A stretch of DNA of 64,000 bases from NCBI GenBank assembly GCA_021777135.1, contig JAJYDX010000001.1:524947-588946 (forward strand), read 5' to 3'. The stretch comes from a bacterium. Lineage in GTDB: Bacteria; SZUA-79; Acidulodesulfobacterales; Acidulodesulfobacteraceae. The position numbers and the translations under genes were made by a program. Position 1 is the stretch's first letter, and each line of letters opens with the position of its first letter. Positions 9,397-19,733 of this stretch are shown here, in pieces. The notes below the pieces were generated by a model, which made no database searches, had not been told where the DNA came from, and worked only from the letters and a program-made list of their open reading frames with translations.

Positions 9397-10575
9397 CTAA
9401 ATATCTTGTTTTTCGTCTATATTTTGTTTTATTTCTAATATTTCGTCCATGCCTTTTAAAAAAGATTTAAAGCAATCCGGGTCGAAAGCTTTCCCCGGCT
9501 TCATTTCGTCTTTCATAATTGTAATGGTTTCTTTTAGGTTATATGCAGATTTATATATTCTTTTATTAATTAATGCGTCGAAAACGTCTGCTATCTTGGA
9601 TATTCTGCCCATTAGCGGAATTTTTTCGCCAGATAACCCGTAAGGATATCCGCTACCGTCAAAATTTTCATGATGAGACAGAGCTATAATCGACCCATTT
9701 TTAAGGGTTACGGATTCGGAATTTTTTAGTATGTTATAACCTATTTCCGCGTGTGTTTTCATAACTTCAAATTCTTCTTTAGTAAGCCGTCCCGGTTTTA
9801 AAAGAATAACGTCGAGTATTCCAACCTTTCCTATATCGTGCATAGGCGACGCATTTAATACTTCTTCCTGAAATATTTTATCCATTCCAAGTTCATTTGC
9901 TATAACCCTGGCATAATTAGACATTCTAGAAATATGCTTACCGGTATCTTCGTCCCTGTATTCGGCAAGCACTATAAGTCTTTTTAATGAATCCTGCTCC
10001 ATTTTATAAATGTCGTCCTCAGATTTTTGATAATAAGATTCTATCGCAAGAGTGATATCTATGGAGAGTAATTTTTGAACGGAATTTAATATGTTTATAC
10101 ATTCGTCTAAATTAATCCCGTTTTTTTTACAGCATTTAATTATAGCCGACGTTATAAGAGTATTGTAATAACCGTAACTTCCTATATAAATCGACGGCGA
10201 AATTTTATAAATATAATGCGCGAAACCTATCACGACCCTGTTTATAAAATATTTTTCGTCATAGGTTAAACTGAATAGCTGTTTTATATAGTGAGATTGG
10301 GTAAGTTTCAACTGCTCTAAGAGATCCGGTTTTGAAAGGATAATTTTGCGGGTTTCGTCTATTGTCATTAAATAATCGTAAAAGTCGGAAGCGATTTCCA
10401 ATGCAATATCATCCATGCAATATTTAATTTTAGAGACACCTTGCAAATCAGATTCAGTAAAATTAGTCAATTTATGCAAAAGCCTAATATTATTTTCAGA
10501 AAAAAGACCGTGAATGTCCTGTATGCCTTTTCCTGTCATTTTATTTTTTTCGAGTATGTCGTTTAATCTGCCCAT
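9397..10575 (-). CDS. Globin-coupled HD-GYP domain protein (putative oxygen-responsive c-di-GMP phosphodiesterase)
   Basis: N-terminal LEQLKLTQSHYIKQLFSLTYDEKYFINRVVIGFAHYIYKISPSIYIGSYGYYNTLI (protoglobin); C-terminal HDIGKVGILDVILLKPGRLT...HHENFDGSGYPYGL (HD-GYP). Confidence 0.85.
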   Translation of the reverse strand: MGRLNDILEKNKMTGKGIQDIHGLFSENNIRLLHKLTNFTESDLQGVSKIKYCMDDIALEIASDFYDYLMTIDETRKIILSKPDLLEQLKLTQSHYIKQLFSLTYDEKYFINRVVIGFAHYIYKISPSIYIGSYGYYNTLITSAIIKCCKKNGINLDECINILNSVQKLLSIDITLAIESYYQKSEDDIYKMEQDSLKRLIVLAEYRDEDTGKHISRMSNYARVIANELGMDKIFQEEVLNASPMHDIGKVGILDVILLKPGRLTKEEFEVMKTHAEIGYNILKNSESVTLKNGSIIALSHHENFDGSGYPYGLSGEKIPLMGRISKIADVFDALINKRIYKSAYNLKETITIMKDEMKPGKAFDPDCFKSFLKGMDEILEIKQNIDEKQDI

Positions 10576-10699
10576 TTTTTTGTGTCTTATAAACTATATT
10601 TTTAATTAAGATATAATTTATCATAATTCTAATTTATTGACAATACCATTCTTAAATAATAAACTTAAATTATAAAAAGACAAATATAATTTAAAGAAT

Positions 10700-11674
10700 A
10701 TGAGAAAAAATACTGCAGGCATAGATATAGGCGGCACAAATTTAAGATGCGGAATTGTCGGGGAAGATGGAACGGTAAAGAACGATTTGCTTACCGCTTT
10801 GGACAAGTCGTTAACCGGCAAAGAAAAAAAGTTAGACTTTATAATAAGAAATATAAAAGAATTTCTAAAAATAAATAAAAAATATAAAATAAAAGAGTTA
10901 GGCGTAGGCATAGCAGGTCAAATAGAAGATAAATCTGGGAACATCCTGTTTTCTCCAAATTTAAGATTGCGAAATGTTCCTTTAAAAATAATTCTCGAAA
11001 AAGAAACAGGCTTAAACGTTTATATAACAAATGATTTAACGGCTATTACGTACGGGGAATGGAGGTTTGGTTCAGGAAAAGGTTTAGATAATCTTATATG
11101 TATTTTTGTAGGAACCGGGATAGGTTCTGGAATCGTAATATGCGGCACTTTATATACCGGCTGTTCTAACGCCGCCGGTGAAATAGGGCATATAACGGTA
11201 GTTTCTGGAGGCAGAAAATGTGCCTGCGGAAACTACGGCTGTTTAGAGGCGTATGCAGGAGGCTTAGGAATCGCAAAGATAGCGCAAGAAAGAGCGAGTA
11301 TAGACAAAGCCGGTTTTAAAAATATTATAGACAAAGCCGGCGGCAAAAAAAGCCGTATAACTGCGGAAACAATTTTTGCGGCATATAATATGGATGGAGA
11401 TAAAAATGCCGCCGCGTTAATTAAAGAAACCGGGCTTTATCTGTCCGACGGCGTAATAAGCGCAGTTAACCTATTGAATCCGTGCGCAATTATACTAGGC
11501 GGGGGAGTAATAGAAGGCACCCCAGACCTTTTCGATATAGTTAAAAACGAAGTAAATAAACGAGCTATTAAAGCATCTGCGTCAAATCTAATAATATTAA
11601 AATCTGCATTAGGAAAAAATGCGGGCGTTATAGGTGCCGCAGGTTTAGCGGCAACGCTCGGCGGTCAGATATAA
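10700..11674 (+). CDS. ROK family sugar kinase / glucokinase
   Basis: GIDIGGTNLRCGIV, GTGIGSGIV, ROK zinc motif GHITVVSGGRKCACGNYGCLEAYAG. Confidence 0.9.
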   Translation: MRKNTAGIDIGGTNLRCGIVGEDGTVKNDLLTALDKSLTGKEKKLDFIIRNIKEFLKINKKYKIKELGVGIAGQIEDKSGNILFSPNLRLRNVPLKIILEKETGLNVYITNDLTAITYGEWRFGSGKGLDNLICIFVGTGIGSGIVICGTLYTGCSNAAGEIGHITVVSGGRKCACGNYGCLEAYAGGLGIAKIAQERASIDKAGFKNIIDKAGGKKSRITAETIFAAYNMDGDKNAAALIKETGLYLSDGVISAVNLLNPCAIILGGGVIEGTPDLFDIVKNEVNKRAIKASASNLIILKSALGKNAGVIGAAGLAATLGGQI

Positions 11675-13047
11675 GCTTCTCCATCATCGTATGCAAGGTT
11701 TTCGAAAGAAGTGTATTTATCGATGTAAGTAAGCTTGACTATACCGGTAGGACCATTTCTCTGTTTGCCGATTATTAATTCGGCTATGCCTTTATTTTCA
11801 GTATCCTTCTTATAAACCTCTTCCCTGTAAACAAACATAATCAGGTCGGCATCCTGTTCTATTGCTCCAGATTCTCTGAGGTCAGCAAGTTGAGGCTTTC
11901 TATCCTGCCTAGATTCGACCATTCTGTTTAACTGTGAAAGAGCAATTACCGGAATATTAAGTTCTTTCGCGAGACCTTTTAATGAGCGGGAAATATCTGC
12001 TATAGCCTGCTCCCTAGATTCAATGTTATGGGAAGCTTTCATAAGCTGTAGATAATCTATTATGACTATTTCTATATTTTTCTCTCTTTTTAACCGTCGT
12101 GTTTTGGCTCTTAACTCCGTTACCGTTATTCCCGCGCTGTCGTCTATGTATATAGGTATATCTTCAAGGATTTCAAGAGCTTTATGTATATTTTCAATAT
12201 CGGGATTGTGGATTTTACCTCTTCTTAAGAAAGAAGAATCAATCTTAGCCGTCATCGCTAAAAGTCTTGTGGCGAGCTGTTCTTTAGACATTTCAAGTGA
12301 GAAAAATGCTACCGGAATTTTTTTAACGGCAATATTTTTTGCTACGCAAAGAGATAAGGCAGTTTTTCCCATCGAAGGTCTGCCTGCTATAATAATGAGG
12401 TCGGAAGGTTGGAAGCCGTTTGTATATTCGTCGAGATAATTTAAGCCGCTGTGAATGCCAGTAATAACGTCGTCTTCATGTTTTTTTGACGTTAATTTTT
12501 TAAAATAATCGACTATTAACGGGTAAACTTCGACGTAATTTTTAGGAGAATCTTTTTCGGTTGCATCGAATATGGTTTTTTCCGTAAAGTCTATTATGTT
12601 TTCTACGTCGTCATTCTGTTCATAGCATTTCTGCCTGATTTTGTTCGAGGCGTTTATAAGATTTCTAAGAGTAGATTTTTCTTTTACTATTTTTGAATAT
12701 TGCTCTATATTGAAAAGTCCGGCGGGCATTTCAAAAAGTGAAGTAAGATAATTGTTATAATCAAAATCGGATAAGTTTTTAGAAAAGTCGGGATCCTTTT
12801 CCAGGCTGTTTAAGATAGTAATTATATCTACCGGTTCATTTTTTTCGCTTAACTTTGCAATTATTTTATATATTTTTGAATTTACGCTATCGTAAAAATC
12901 TTCAGGAGAGATAATTCCCAATATAGAGTTTATCTGGGAATTATCAATTAATATTCCAGACAGCAAAGCTTTCTCGGCATCTAACGAATTAGGCGGTACA
13001 ATGCTTATAGAATCTTTAAATCCTTTTTTTTGTTTTTCGCTTTGCAT
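11665..13047 (-). CDS. dnaB: Replicative DNA helicase DnaB
   Basis: PNSLDAEKALLSGIL, Walker A IIAGRPSMGKTALSL, FSLEMSKEQL, DYLQLMKA, QLNRMVESRQDRKPQLADLRESGAIEQDADLI. Confidence 0.97.
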   Translation of the reverse strand: MQSEKQKKGFKDSISIVPPNSLDAEKALLSGILIDNSQINSILGIISPEDFYDSVNSKIYKIIAKLSEKNEPVDIITILNSLEKDPDFSKNLSDFDYNNYLTSLFEMPAGLFNIEQYSKIVKEKSTLRNLINASNKIRQKCYEQNDDVENIIDFTEKTIFDATEKDSPKNYVEVYPLIVDYFKKLTSKKHEDDVITGIHSGLNYLDEYTNGFQPSDLIIIAGRPSMGKTALSLCVAKNIAVKKIPVAFFSLEMSKEQLATRLLAMTAKIDSSFLRRGKIHNPDIENIHKALEILEDIPIYIDDSAGITVTELRAKTRRLKREKNIEIVIIDYLQLMKASHNIESREQAIADISRSLKGLAKELNIPVIALSQLNRMVESRQDRKPQLADLRESGAIEQDADLIMFVYREEVYKKDTENKGIAELIIGKQRNGPTGIVKLTYIDKYTSFENLAYDDGEAYI

Positions 13048-13073
13048 AAATACATAAAATAATACTCAAATTC

Positions 13074-13520
13074 CTAAACTTCCGGTATTACGTTAACTTT
13101 AATATCGGCAATAATATCCCTAGAAAGCTTAATTTTGACGGTTTGTATTCCAAGCTCTTTTATGGGAGCGTCAAGATCTATTATTTTTCTGTCGATATTG
13201 AAGCCAGAAGTTTTTAGTTTACTTTCTATATCCATAGATGTGATACTGCCAAATATTTTTTCATTTTCTCCAACTTTAACGGGCATGGTGTATTCGTTCT
13301 TTTCAAGGTTATTCTTGATTTCAGTAAGCTCCAATGCTATTTTGGCTTTTTTCTTTTCTATAATATTTTTTTCATGCATAGTAGTTTTAACGTTTGAATT
13401 TGTTGCCGGTATTGCAAGGTTCTTTGGCATTAGAAAATTTCTTGCGTAACCATCAGCAACATTAACCGTTTCACCCATAAAACCTAAATTTTGAACATCT
13501 TCCTTAAGTATTACTTTCAT
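13074..13520 (-). CDS. rplI: 50S ribosomal protein L9
   Basis: [41 protein letters not shown]9 N-terminal signature. Confidence 0.97.
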   Translation of the reverse strand: MKVILKEDVQNLGFMGETVNVADGYARNFLMPKNLAIPATNSNVKTTMHEKNIIEKKKAKIALELTEIKNNLEKNEYTMPVKVGENEKIFGSITSMDIESKLKTSGFNIDRKIIDLDAPIKELGIQTVKIKLSRDIIADIKVNVIPEV

Positions 13521-13555
13521 ATTGCATAGCCTCCCTCGTATTTATATATAGTATA

Positions 13556-14575
13556 TTAGTCTATTTTTTTATTAGTTTCTATTTTTCTAAAATTTAACCA
13601 CATATCGAAAATGCCTGTCATTACAACAAATATAATTAGTGGATTGCTAAAAATAAAAATTATTAAGTACCCCAGTATTTTTAAAAATATATTTATATTT
13701 AATTTGTTAAAAAAAAATGAAATTATAGTTAAACCTTGAACTAAATAAACAGAAGAAGACAATAAAATTATATTATAGCCTATATATTTAAATATGCCAA
13801 CCGAAAAAATCGAAATTATTATTCCTAATATAAGGAATAATAAAAAATAGTCTGAAGACTTCCAATATAAAAGATTTTCTTTTATATTATTAAAAAAATA
13901 ATTATTTTTTTTTGAAATTTTCTTTAAAAATATAAAACTTATCCATATGCTCATCCATGAAAAAATTATAAGTATTGCCGGTAAAAGTAAAAATATAATT
14001 TTTAGCGCTTTAAAAATTAGAATACGCATTTTTACCGTCGTAAAATAGTCCATTCCCATTTTATTGTAGACATTAATAAGCTTTCCGGTCATATCATTTG
14101 TTAAATACTTTAAAGACGGCAGGATATTTATTTTTCCCGCTGATAAGTAAACAGCCGCAGTAAAAAAAACTATCGCAAATATGACCGATACCGGAATATA
14201 AATAGATTTTGTTAATCCAGACCCTTTTGAAATTAAATAGGAAAATACATACGGTATAAAGATAAACACCAAAATTTGAATTATTATAACCGATATAAAA
14301 AAACTTCCGAAAGCAGCGTGATTAAAAAAACCGCTAAAGTTAACCGTATTTACTCCGTTTATTAAAAAAAGGGCTGCAATAACAACGGAAAGCAATATGG
14401 GTATAACCGAAGCGGATCCGATAACAGAAAATAAAATTATTAAAGTAATGTCGTAATAAATGTAAAAAAAAGGGTTAATAAATGAGTATATTCCTTCGTA
14501 TATTGAATTTATAATAAATAAAAACAATAAAAACGTAAAAAACAAACTCAAAAAAACCGTTTTTATTCTGTACAT
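13556..14575 (-). CDS. DUF2232 (YybS-like) multi-pass membrane protein
   Basis: Polytopic hydrophobic ORF between rpsR and rplI, the usual position of DUF2232 proteins. Confidence 0.65.
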   Translation of the reverse strand: MYRIKTVFLSLFFTFLLFLFIINSIYEGIYSFINPFFYIYYDITLIILFSVIGSASVIPILLSVVIAALFLINGVNTVNFSGFFNHAAFGSFFISVIIIQILVFIFIPYVFSYLISKGSGLTKSIYIPVSVIFAIVFFTAAVYLSAGKINILPSLKYLTNDMTGKLINVYNKMGMDYFTTVKMRILIFKALKIIFLLLPAILIIFSWMSIWISFIFLKKISKKNNYFFNNIKENLLYWKSSDYFLLFLILGIIISIFSVGIFKYIGYNIILLSSSVYLVQGLTIISFFFNKLNINIFLKILGYLIIFIFSNPLIIFVVMTGIFDMWLNFRKIETNKKID

Positions 14576-14853
14576 TAAATATTAACGGAAGTATAAGGCA
14601 TTATAGAAACTATCCTTGAAATTTTAACCGCTTTAGACACTCTTCTTTGGTGATAAGCGCAGTTTCCTGTAATCCTTCTCGGCATTATTTTACCTCTTTC
14701 GGAAACAAAGTTTCTCATAAGCCTCGAATCTTTATAATCTATTTTTAAGTTTTCGTCGGCACAGAACCTACATACTTTCTTTCTGGTATATGTCCGGCGT
14801 ATAAAGCCGGTTCCTCCGGGCTTAGCGGTTTTCTTATGTTGATAGTTATTCAT
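14575..14853 (-). CDS. rpsR: 30S ribosomal protein S18
   Basis: [62 protein letters not shown]. Confidence 0.97.
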   Translation of the reverse strand: MNNYQHKKTAKPGGTGFIRRTYTRKKVCRFCADENLKIDYKDSRLMRNFVSERGKIMPRRITGNCAYHQRRVSKAVKISRIVSIMPYTSVNI

Positions 14854-15220
14854 TAACTGCCTCCTCCTTATTTTCCTTTTTTGGCTCTATGTCTTTTGTA
14901 AATAATAAAGTTTGAAACCTAATGCAGTCGTCAGAAATCCTTAGGTTTCTTTCAAGTTCCTGTATAAAAGAACCTTTTGCTGAAAAATGTACTAATATAA
15001 ATTTTCCCCTGTTTAATTTTTTAATATCGTAGGAAAGTTTTCTAGCACCCCAGTCTTCAAAGTCTAAAAAATCTGCACCATTTTTAGACATGATATCTTT
15101 TATTTTATCGAGAAATTGATTAAGCCTATTTTCCTCAATATCGGGATTAAGGATAATCAAAGTTTCGTATTTTTTTGGGAATTGATGTTCAATTTTTTTT
15201 AAAAAATTTTTCTTAACCAA
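14846..15220 (-). CDS. rpsF: 30S ribosomal protein S6
   Basis: [13 protein letters not shown]..., [41 protein letters not shown]. Confidence 0.95.
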   Translation of the reverse strand: MVKKNFLKKIEHQFPKKYETLIILNPDIEENRLNQFLDKIKDIMSKNGADFLDFEDWGARKLSYDIKKLNRGKFILVHFSAKGSFIQELERNLRISDDCIRFQTLLFTKDIEPKKENKEEAVNE

Positions 15221-15302
15221 TTACAAAGCCCTCCTTAAAAGTATGCTTATTCTTAATATATGAAATTTATATTATAATATTTGAAAAATAAATTTGCAAT
15301 AA

Positions 15303-16730
15303 TTAATTTTTGTTTTCTAAAAGTAAAGAGTTAATATATGTTTCTGGTGTCGAAATAGATCTCATTGATTTTTTAAGCTTAAACATATGGTTTAACGGCA
15401 TTTTTCCAGAAAGCATATATCCTATTATAAACAGAATATCGTTTGCTCTCAAGTTAAGGGTCTTATATGACGTTTTGTAAAGATTAGAAAATTCTTTAAA
15501 AAAATCGTTCTTTGACAAAAATGTTTCTAAAACGGGATGAAATAAATCGTAATAAGAATAATTCTTGACCGTTAATTTATCTTTCAGTTCATTATAAAGT
15601 TTAGTTCCCGGAAGAGGAGTTAAAACAGAAAAAACCGGAACGCTTATCTTGAGCCTTTTTACAAAATCTATTAATTTTTTAAAATCTAATTTTGTAAAAT
15701 CTGGTGATACTATAAATGATGCCGTAACGGCAATATTATTTTTTTTGGCTATGTAGTATGCTTTTTCGTTGTTAATAGACGAGTTGCTTTTATTTATGCT
15801 GCTTAGTTTTTCGTCGTCTATACTTTCGAACCCTATAAAAATATTCGATAATCCGAGCTCTTTCCATTGGGAAATAAGTTCAGGATGCTTTACTATAGTG
15901 TCGCTTCTTGCTTGTATAGTGTATAATTTGTAAATTCTTTCTTTCTTTAGGAGTTCTCCTATTTTTTTTGCCCTTTTTACATCGCTAAAAAAATTATCGT
16001 CGGTAACAAGGACATAATCTTCTTTGATTTCTTTGAGTTCTGCTACCACCCTCTCCGGAGTTTTAGATCTGTAAGATCCTCCATAAAAATTCCATACGCT
16101 GCAAAAATCGCATTTAAACGGGCAGCCTCTGGCAGTTTCAAGACAAGCTAGAGAAGTTCTTATTCCTAAATAATACTTTTTTCTAAATTCTTCGGTAAGA
16201 TGCCGCGCGAAAAATGGAAGGTCGTTTATATTTTTAAGTAAAACCCTGGGCTGATTTTTTATCTGAATTCCGTTATCGTTGTATATAATACCTTTTACGT
16301 TTGAAAGCGGCGAATTTGAAGAAAATGCTCCGATAAGTTCTCTTACTGTATATTCGCCCTCGCCTACAACTATTGCGTCGATCTCTTTAATGTTAAAATC
16401 TAAAGGGTATACTGAAACATGATGTCCGCCGATAAAAACATAGCGAACGCCAAATTCATTCTTAGCTTTTTTTGCGAGTTCGATGGTTCTGTAAACATCA
16501 GGCGTAAAAGAACATGAAAAGCCTATGACGTCCGGTTTAAATTCTTTTATCGCGTATTCTAAATATTTGTCCGGGTCGGAATCCACTGCTCTAAGGTCGG
16601 CTATTTTTACATCATGTTCATCCCTTAACAAGCTTCCGGCTATTGCTTCAAGACCGGTAGGTTCTATTAAAGATACGTTATTGAGCCCTATTACGCTCGT
16701 ATTATTTGGTTGAACCAGTAAAATTTTCAT
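15303..16730 (-). CDS. B12-binding-domain radical SAM protein (possible class B methyltransferase, HpnR-like)
   Basis: N-terminal MKILLVQPN... cobalamin-binding-like fold; CLETARGCPFKCDFCSVWNFYGGSYRSKTPERVVAEL (CxxxCxxC); TPLPGTKLYNEL. Confidence 0.8.
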   Translation of the reverse strand: MKILLVQPNNTSVIGLNNVSLIEPTGLEAIAGSLLRDEHDVKIADLRAVDSDPDKYLEYAIKEFKPDVIGFSCSFTPDVYRTIELAKKAKNEFGVRYVFIGGHHVSVYPLDFNIKEIDAIVVGEGEYTVRELIGAFSSNSPLSNVKGIIYNDNGIQIKNQPRVLLKNINDLPFFARHLTEEFRKKYYLGIRTSLACLETARGCPFKCDFCSVWNFYGGSYRSKTPERVVAELKEIKEDYVLVTDDNFFSDVKRAKKIGELLKKERIYKLYTIQARSDTIVKHPELISQWKELGLSNIFIGFESIDDEKLSSINKSNSSINNEKAYYIAKKNNIAVTASFIVSPDFTKLDFKKLIDFVKRLKISVPVFSVLTPLPGTKLYNELKDKLTVKNYSYYDLFHPVLETFLSKNDFFKEFSNLYKTSYKTLNLRANDILFIIGYMLSGKMPLNHMFKLKKSMRSISTPETYINSLLLENKN

Positions 16731-16890
16731 GGTTATTTTACGTACGGTGAAGCTAAGTTTTATTTAAGCAAAATATTTGTTATATATTTATATTAAGGAA
16801 ACTTGACTAAGTATATCACAATAAATATCAATAACAAACATTTTTATTGTTAAATTTAAGCTGAAATAATATATTTATATATCGAAATGC

Positions 16891-17568
16891 CTAAAGTGTA
16901 AATTTATTAGTATCTCCGAGAAGTTCTTCTATATTTTTTTCTTCAGGCTGTTCGTTTTTTTCGTCTTTGCTCCCGTTTTTTAAAAAATCGGCTAAATCGT
17001 AATTTGCGTTAGTCTGATTTTCTTCCTCCATGTTTTTTGAAACAGGTTGTTCCGTTTTATTGTTTGTATAGCTTGATATGTCTATTTTAATGTGTTCGGA
17101 TGGAAAAGAAATTTCCATATTTTTATCAGCCTCCCTGTTTATTAAGTCTGTATTCGTCATAAGGAGGTTTTTTATTGAATTTATCATAACTATTCTTTTA
17201 TTTAATAAGCTGTCTATATCCTTCGTTATTTCTAAATATTTTTTGTTAGCGTCTTTAATAATGTTTTCGGCTTCGTTAATAGCACCTCTTTTGATGGCTT
17301 CCGCTTCCATTATAGCGGCTTTTTTTATATCGTTGGAAACTGATTGCACCATAAGTATAGCTTCGCTTATAGATTTATCTTTTTCTTTGTAATCTGATAT
17401 CTCTTGATTTTTTTTGACGAGTTCTTCTTTAAGCCCGTAATATTCTCCATAAAGTTTTTCCATGTCTTTGGATACTATTTCAAGAAAGTTATCTACTTCG
17501 CTTACGTCATATCCTTTTATTTTTTTTGAAAATTTTTGAGACCTTATTTCTAAAGGAGATAGTTCCAT
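16891..17568 (-). CDS. divIVA: DivIVA-domain protein
   Basis: MELSPLEIRSQKFSKKIKGYDVSEVDNFLEIVSKDMEKLY plus coiled coil. Confidence 0.9.
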   Translation of the reverse strand: MELSPLEIRSQKFSKKIKGYDVSEVDNFLEIVSKDMEKLYGEYYGLKEELVKKNQEISDYKEKDKSISEAILMVQSVSNDIKKAAIMEAEAIKRGAINEAENIIKDANKKYLEITKDIDSLLNKRIVMINSIKNLLMTNTDLINREADKNMEISFPSEHIKIDISSYTNNKTEQPVSKNMEEENQTNANYDLADFLKNGSKDEKNEQPEEKNIEELLGDTNKFTL

Positions 17569-17582
17569 AATTTTACCCCGTT

Positions 17583-17894
17583 TTATGAAATCATGAAAGG
17601 CACAATGTAATTAAATTCAATAAATTTTAATAATATTATAATTATCCAGATTGCTATAATAACTATTATGGGTGACAAATCAAATGCAAGCGCATTTCCA
17701 AGAGGTAATATAATCCTTACTTTGTTCAAAACCGGTTCGGTAATATCGTTTATAAAGCGGACAATAGGATTATAAGGGTCCGGGCTTACCCATGACAGAA
17801 GGGCTTTTATAATAATTATCCACATATATACATTTAAGATAGTATATAAAATATCAAAGAAATATTGGATAAAGTTAATAAATAAAAGATTCAT
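17583..17894 (-). CDS. YggT family membrane protein
   Basis: IIKALLSWVSPDPYNPIVRFINDITEPVLNKVRIILPLG: YggT signature; directly upstream of divIVA. Confidence 0.9.
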   Translation of the reverse strand: MNLLFINFIQYFFDILYTILNVYMWIIIIKALLSWVSPDPYNPIVRFINDITEPVLNKVRIILPLGNALAFDLSPIIVIIAIWIIIILLKFIEFNYIVPFMIS

Positions 17895-17956
17895 CGTTAG
17901 TTTTTTAAAAATATATTATATAATATAACATAATTATCAATTAATATTCAATAATT

Positions 17957-19711
17957 ATGACAAACAGCGAAATTGCCGAAATTTTTCAACAAATAGCGGA
18001 AATACTTGAAATAAAAGGAGAAAATCCATTTAAAATAAGGGCTTATTTAAATGCTGCCGCCGCTATAAGCGGGCTCGGAGAAAAATTATCAGATATGGTT
18101 TCAGACGGAGACCATACAAATATTCCGGGTATAGGCAAAGACCTTTACCTAAAAATAAAAGAACTTGAGAATACGGGTAAGCTTGATTATTACGATGAAT
18201 TAGTTAAATCAGTTCCAAAAGGACTGCTTGAACTTTTAAAACTGCGGGGATTAGGTCCAAAAAAAGCAAATCTTTTATATAAAGATTTTAATATAAAAGG
18301 GATAGAAGAACTGGAATACGCGATTAAATTTAATAAGCTCAACGGAATAAGGGGGTTAGGACAAAAAACGCTTGAAAATTTAAAAAAATCAATAGAAGAT
18401 TATAAAGTTTTCAAACAAAGATTTTTATATATAGATGCTTTCAATCAGGCGTTTCTTCTAGAGGCGTATCTAAAAAATACTGCTCAAAAACTTGCAGACG
18501 AAATTAGGACTGCAGGCTCTTTAAGAAGAAAAATGGAAACCGTAGGGGATATCGATATTTTAGCTTCGGTTTTAACTGGCAAGGAAGACAAATTTTTAGA
18601 AAGGTTTTTAAGTTATCCTGAAATTTTAAGAGTAGAATCTTCTGGTGCAACTAAAATAAGCGTTGTTCTAAAGAGCGGCATACATGTCGATTTAAGAATA
18701 GTCTCGCAAGAGGATTTTGTTTACGCCCTTCATCATTTTACTGGTTCTAAACTGCACAACGAAGAACTTAGGTCCAGAGAAAAAAAACGCGGTTACAAGA
18801 TTAACGAATATGGAATTTTTATAAGCGACGATAATAAAATAACCGTTAATAACGAAACCGAGTTTTACGGCGTATTCGGGATGCAGTATATTCCGCCAGA
18901 ATTAAGAGAAGGAACCGGCGAAATAGATGAGGCGTTAAGCGGCAAAATTCCTGTATTAGTGGAAGAAAGTGATTTAAAGGGTGTATTTCATATTCACACT
19001 TCATATACTGACGGAAAAGAAAGCATTGAAGAAATGATAGAATCCTGTATAAAGCAGGGGTATAAATATGCTGGAATTTCCGACCATTCTGTTTCGGCGC
19101 ACTACGCAAAAGGGCTTTCCGCTTCGGAACTTGAGTCGCAGATGGAATATATAGATAGGCTTAACAAAACATATGATGGCAAAATTAAAATTTTTAAGGG
19201 CGTAGAATCAGATATACTTCCAGATGGCAGTTTGGATTACGATGAAAAAATACTTGCCAAGCTTGATTTTGTGATAGCATCCGTTCACTCTAGGTTTAAC
19301 ATGACCGAAAATCTTATGACCGAAAGGATTATTAGTGCCATTAAAAATCCATATACTACTATGATAGGGCATCTTACCGGAAGACTTCTTTTAGAAAGAA
19401 AAGGTTACGGCGTCGACGTTTCTAAAATTCTGGATTTTGCTTCTAAATATAAAACCATTATAGAACTCAATGCTAATCCTAAAAGGCTAGATATAGATTG
19501 GAGGCACATTAAAGAAGCGATTTCTAAGAATGTTATGCTTTCCATAAATCCGGATGCACATAATTCATCCTCTATATATTTTGTTAATTACGGCGTTAAC
19601 ATAGCAAGAAAAGGATGGGCTAAAAAATCTGATATTTTAAACACGAAAGACGTTTTGGAAGTATCCGATATTTTAGCAAAAATAAGAGATTATAAAAAGA
19701 AATTGTTATAA
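17957..19711 (+). CDS. polX: DNA polymerase/3'-5' exonuclease PolX
   Basis: HhH and PolX domain (AGSLRRKMETVGDIDILAS) and PHP domain (HIHTSYTDGKESIEEM, ISDHS, GVESDILPDGSLDY, HLTGRLLLER). Confidence 0.95.
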   Translation: MTNSEIAEIFQQIAEILEIKGENPFKIRAYLNAAAAISGLGEKLSDMVSDGDHTNIPGIGKDLYLKIKELENTGKLDYYDELVKSVPKGLLELLKLRGLGPKKANLLYKDFNIKGIEELEYAIKFNKLNGIRGLGQKTLENLKKSIEDYKVFKQRFLYIDAFNQAFLLEAYLKNTAQKLADEIRTAGSLRRKMETVGDIDILASVLTGKEDKFLERFLSYPEILRVESSGATKISVVLKSGIHVDLRIVSQEDFVYALHHFTGSKLHNEELRSREKKRGYKINEYGIFISDDNKITVNNETEFYGVFGMQYIPPELREGTGEIDEALSGKIPVLVEESDLKGVFHIHTSYTDGKESIEEMIESCIKQGYKYAGISDHSVSAHYAKGLSASELESQMEYIDRLNKTYDGKIKIFKGVESDILPDGSLDYDEKILAKLDFVIASVHSRFNMTENLMTERIISAIKNPYTTMIGHLTGRLLLERKGYGVDVSKILDFASKYKTIIELNANPKRLDIDWRHIKEAISKNVMLSINPDAHNSSSIYFVNYGVNIARKGWAKKSDILNTKDVLEVSDILAKIRDYKKKLL

Positions 19712-19733
19712 TAATAAAAAAAATAAGGATTAT

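Noticed and set aside
12062-12439. 125-aa plus-strand ORF
   Set aside because: Antisense to the conserved dnaB core; translation lacks any domain signature.
15221-15302. S6:S18 ribosomal leader RNA upstream of rpsF
   Set aside because: The intergenic space is only about 82 bp and very AT-rich; no convincing stem with the CCG bulge found by eye.
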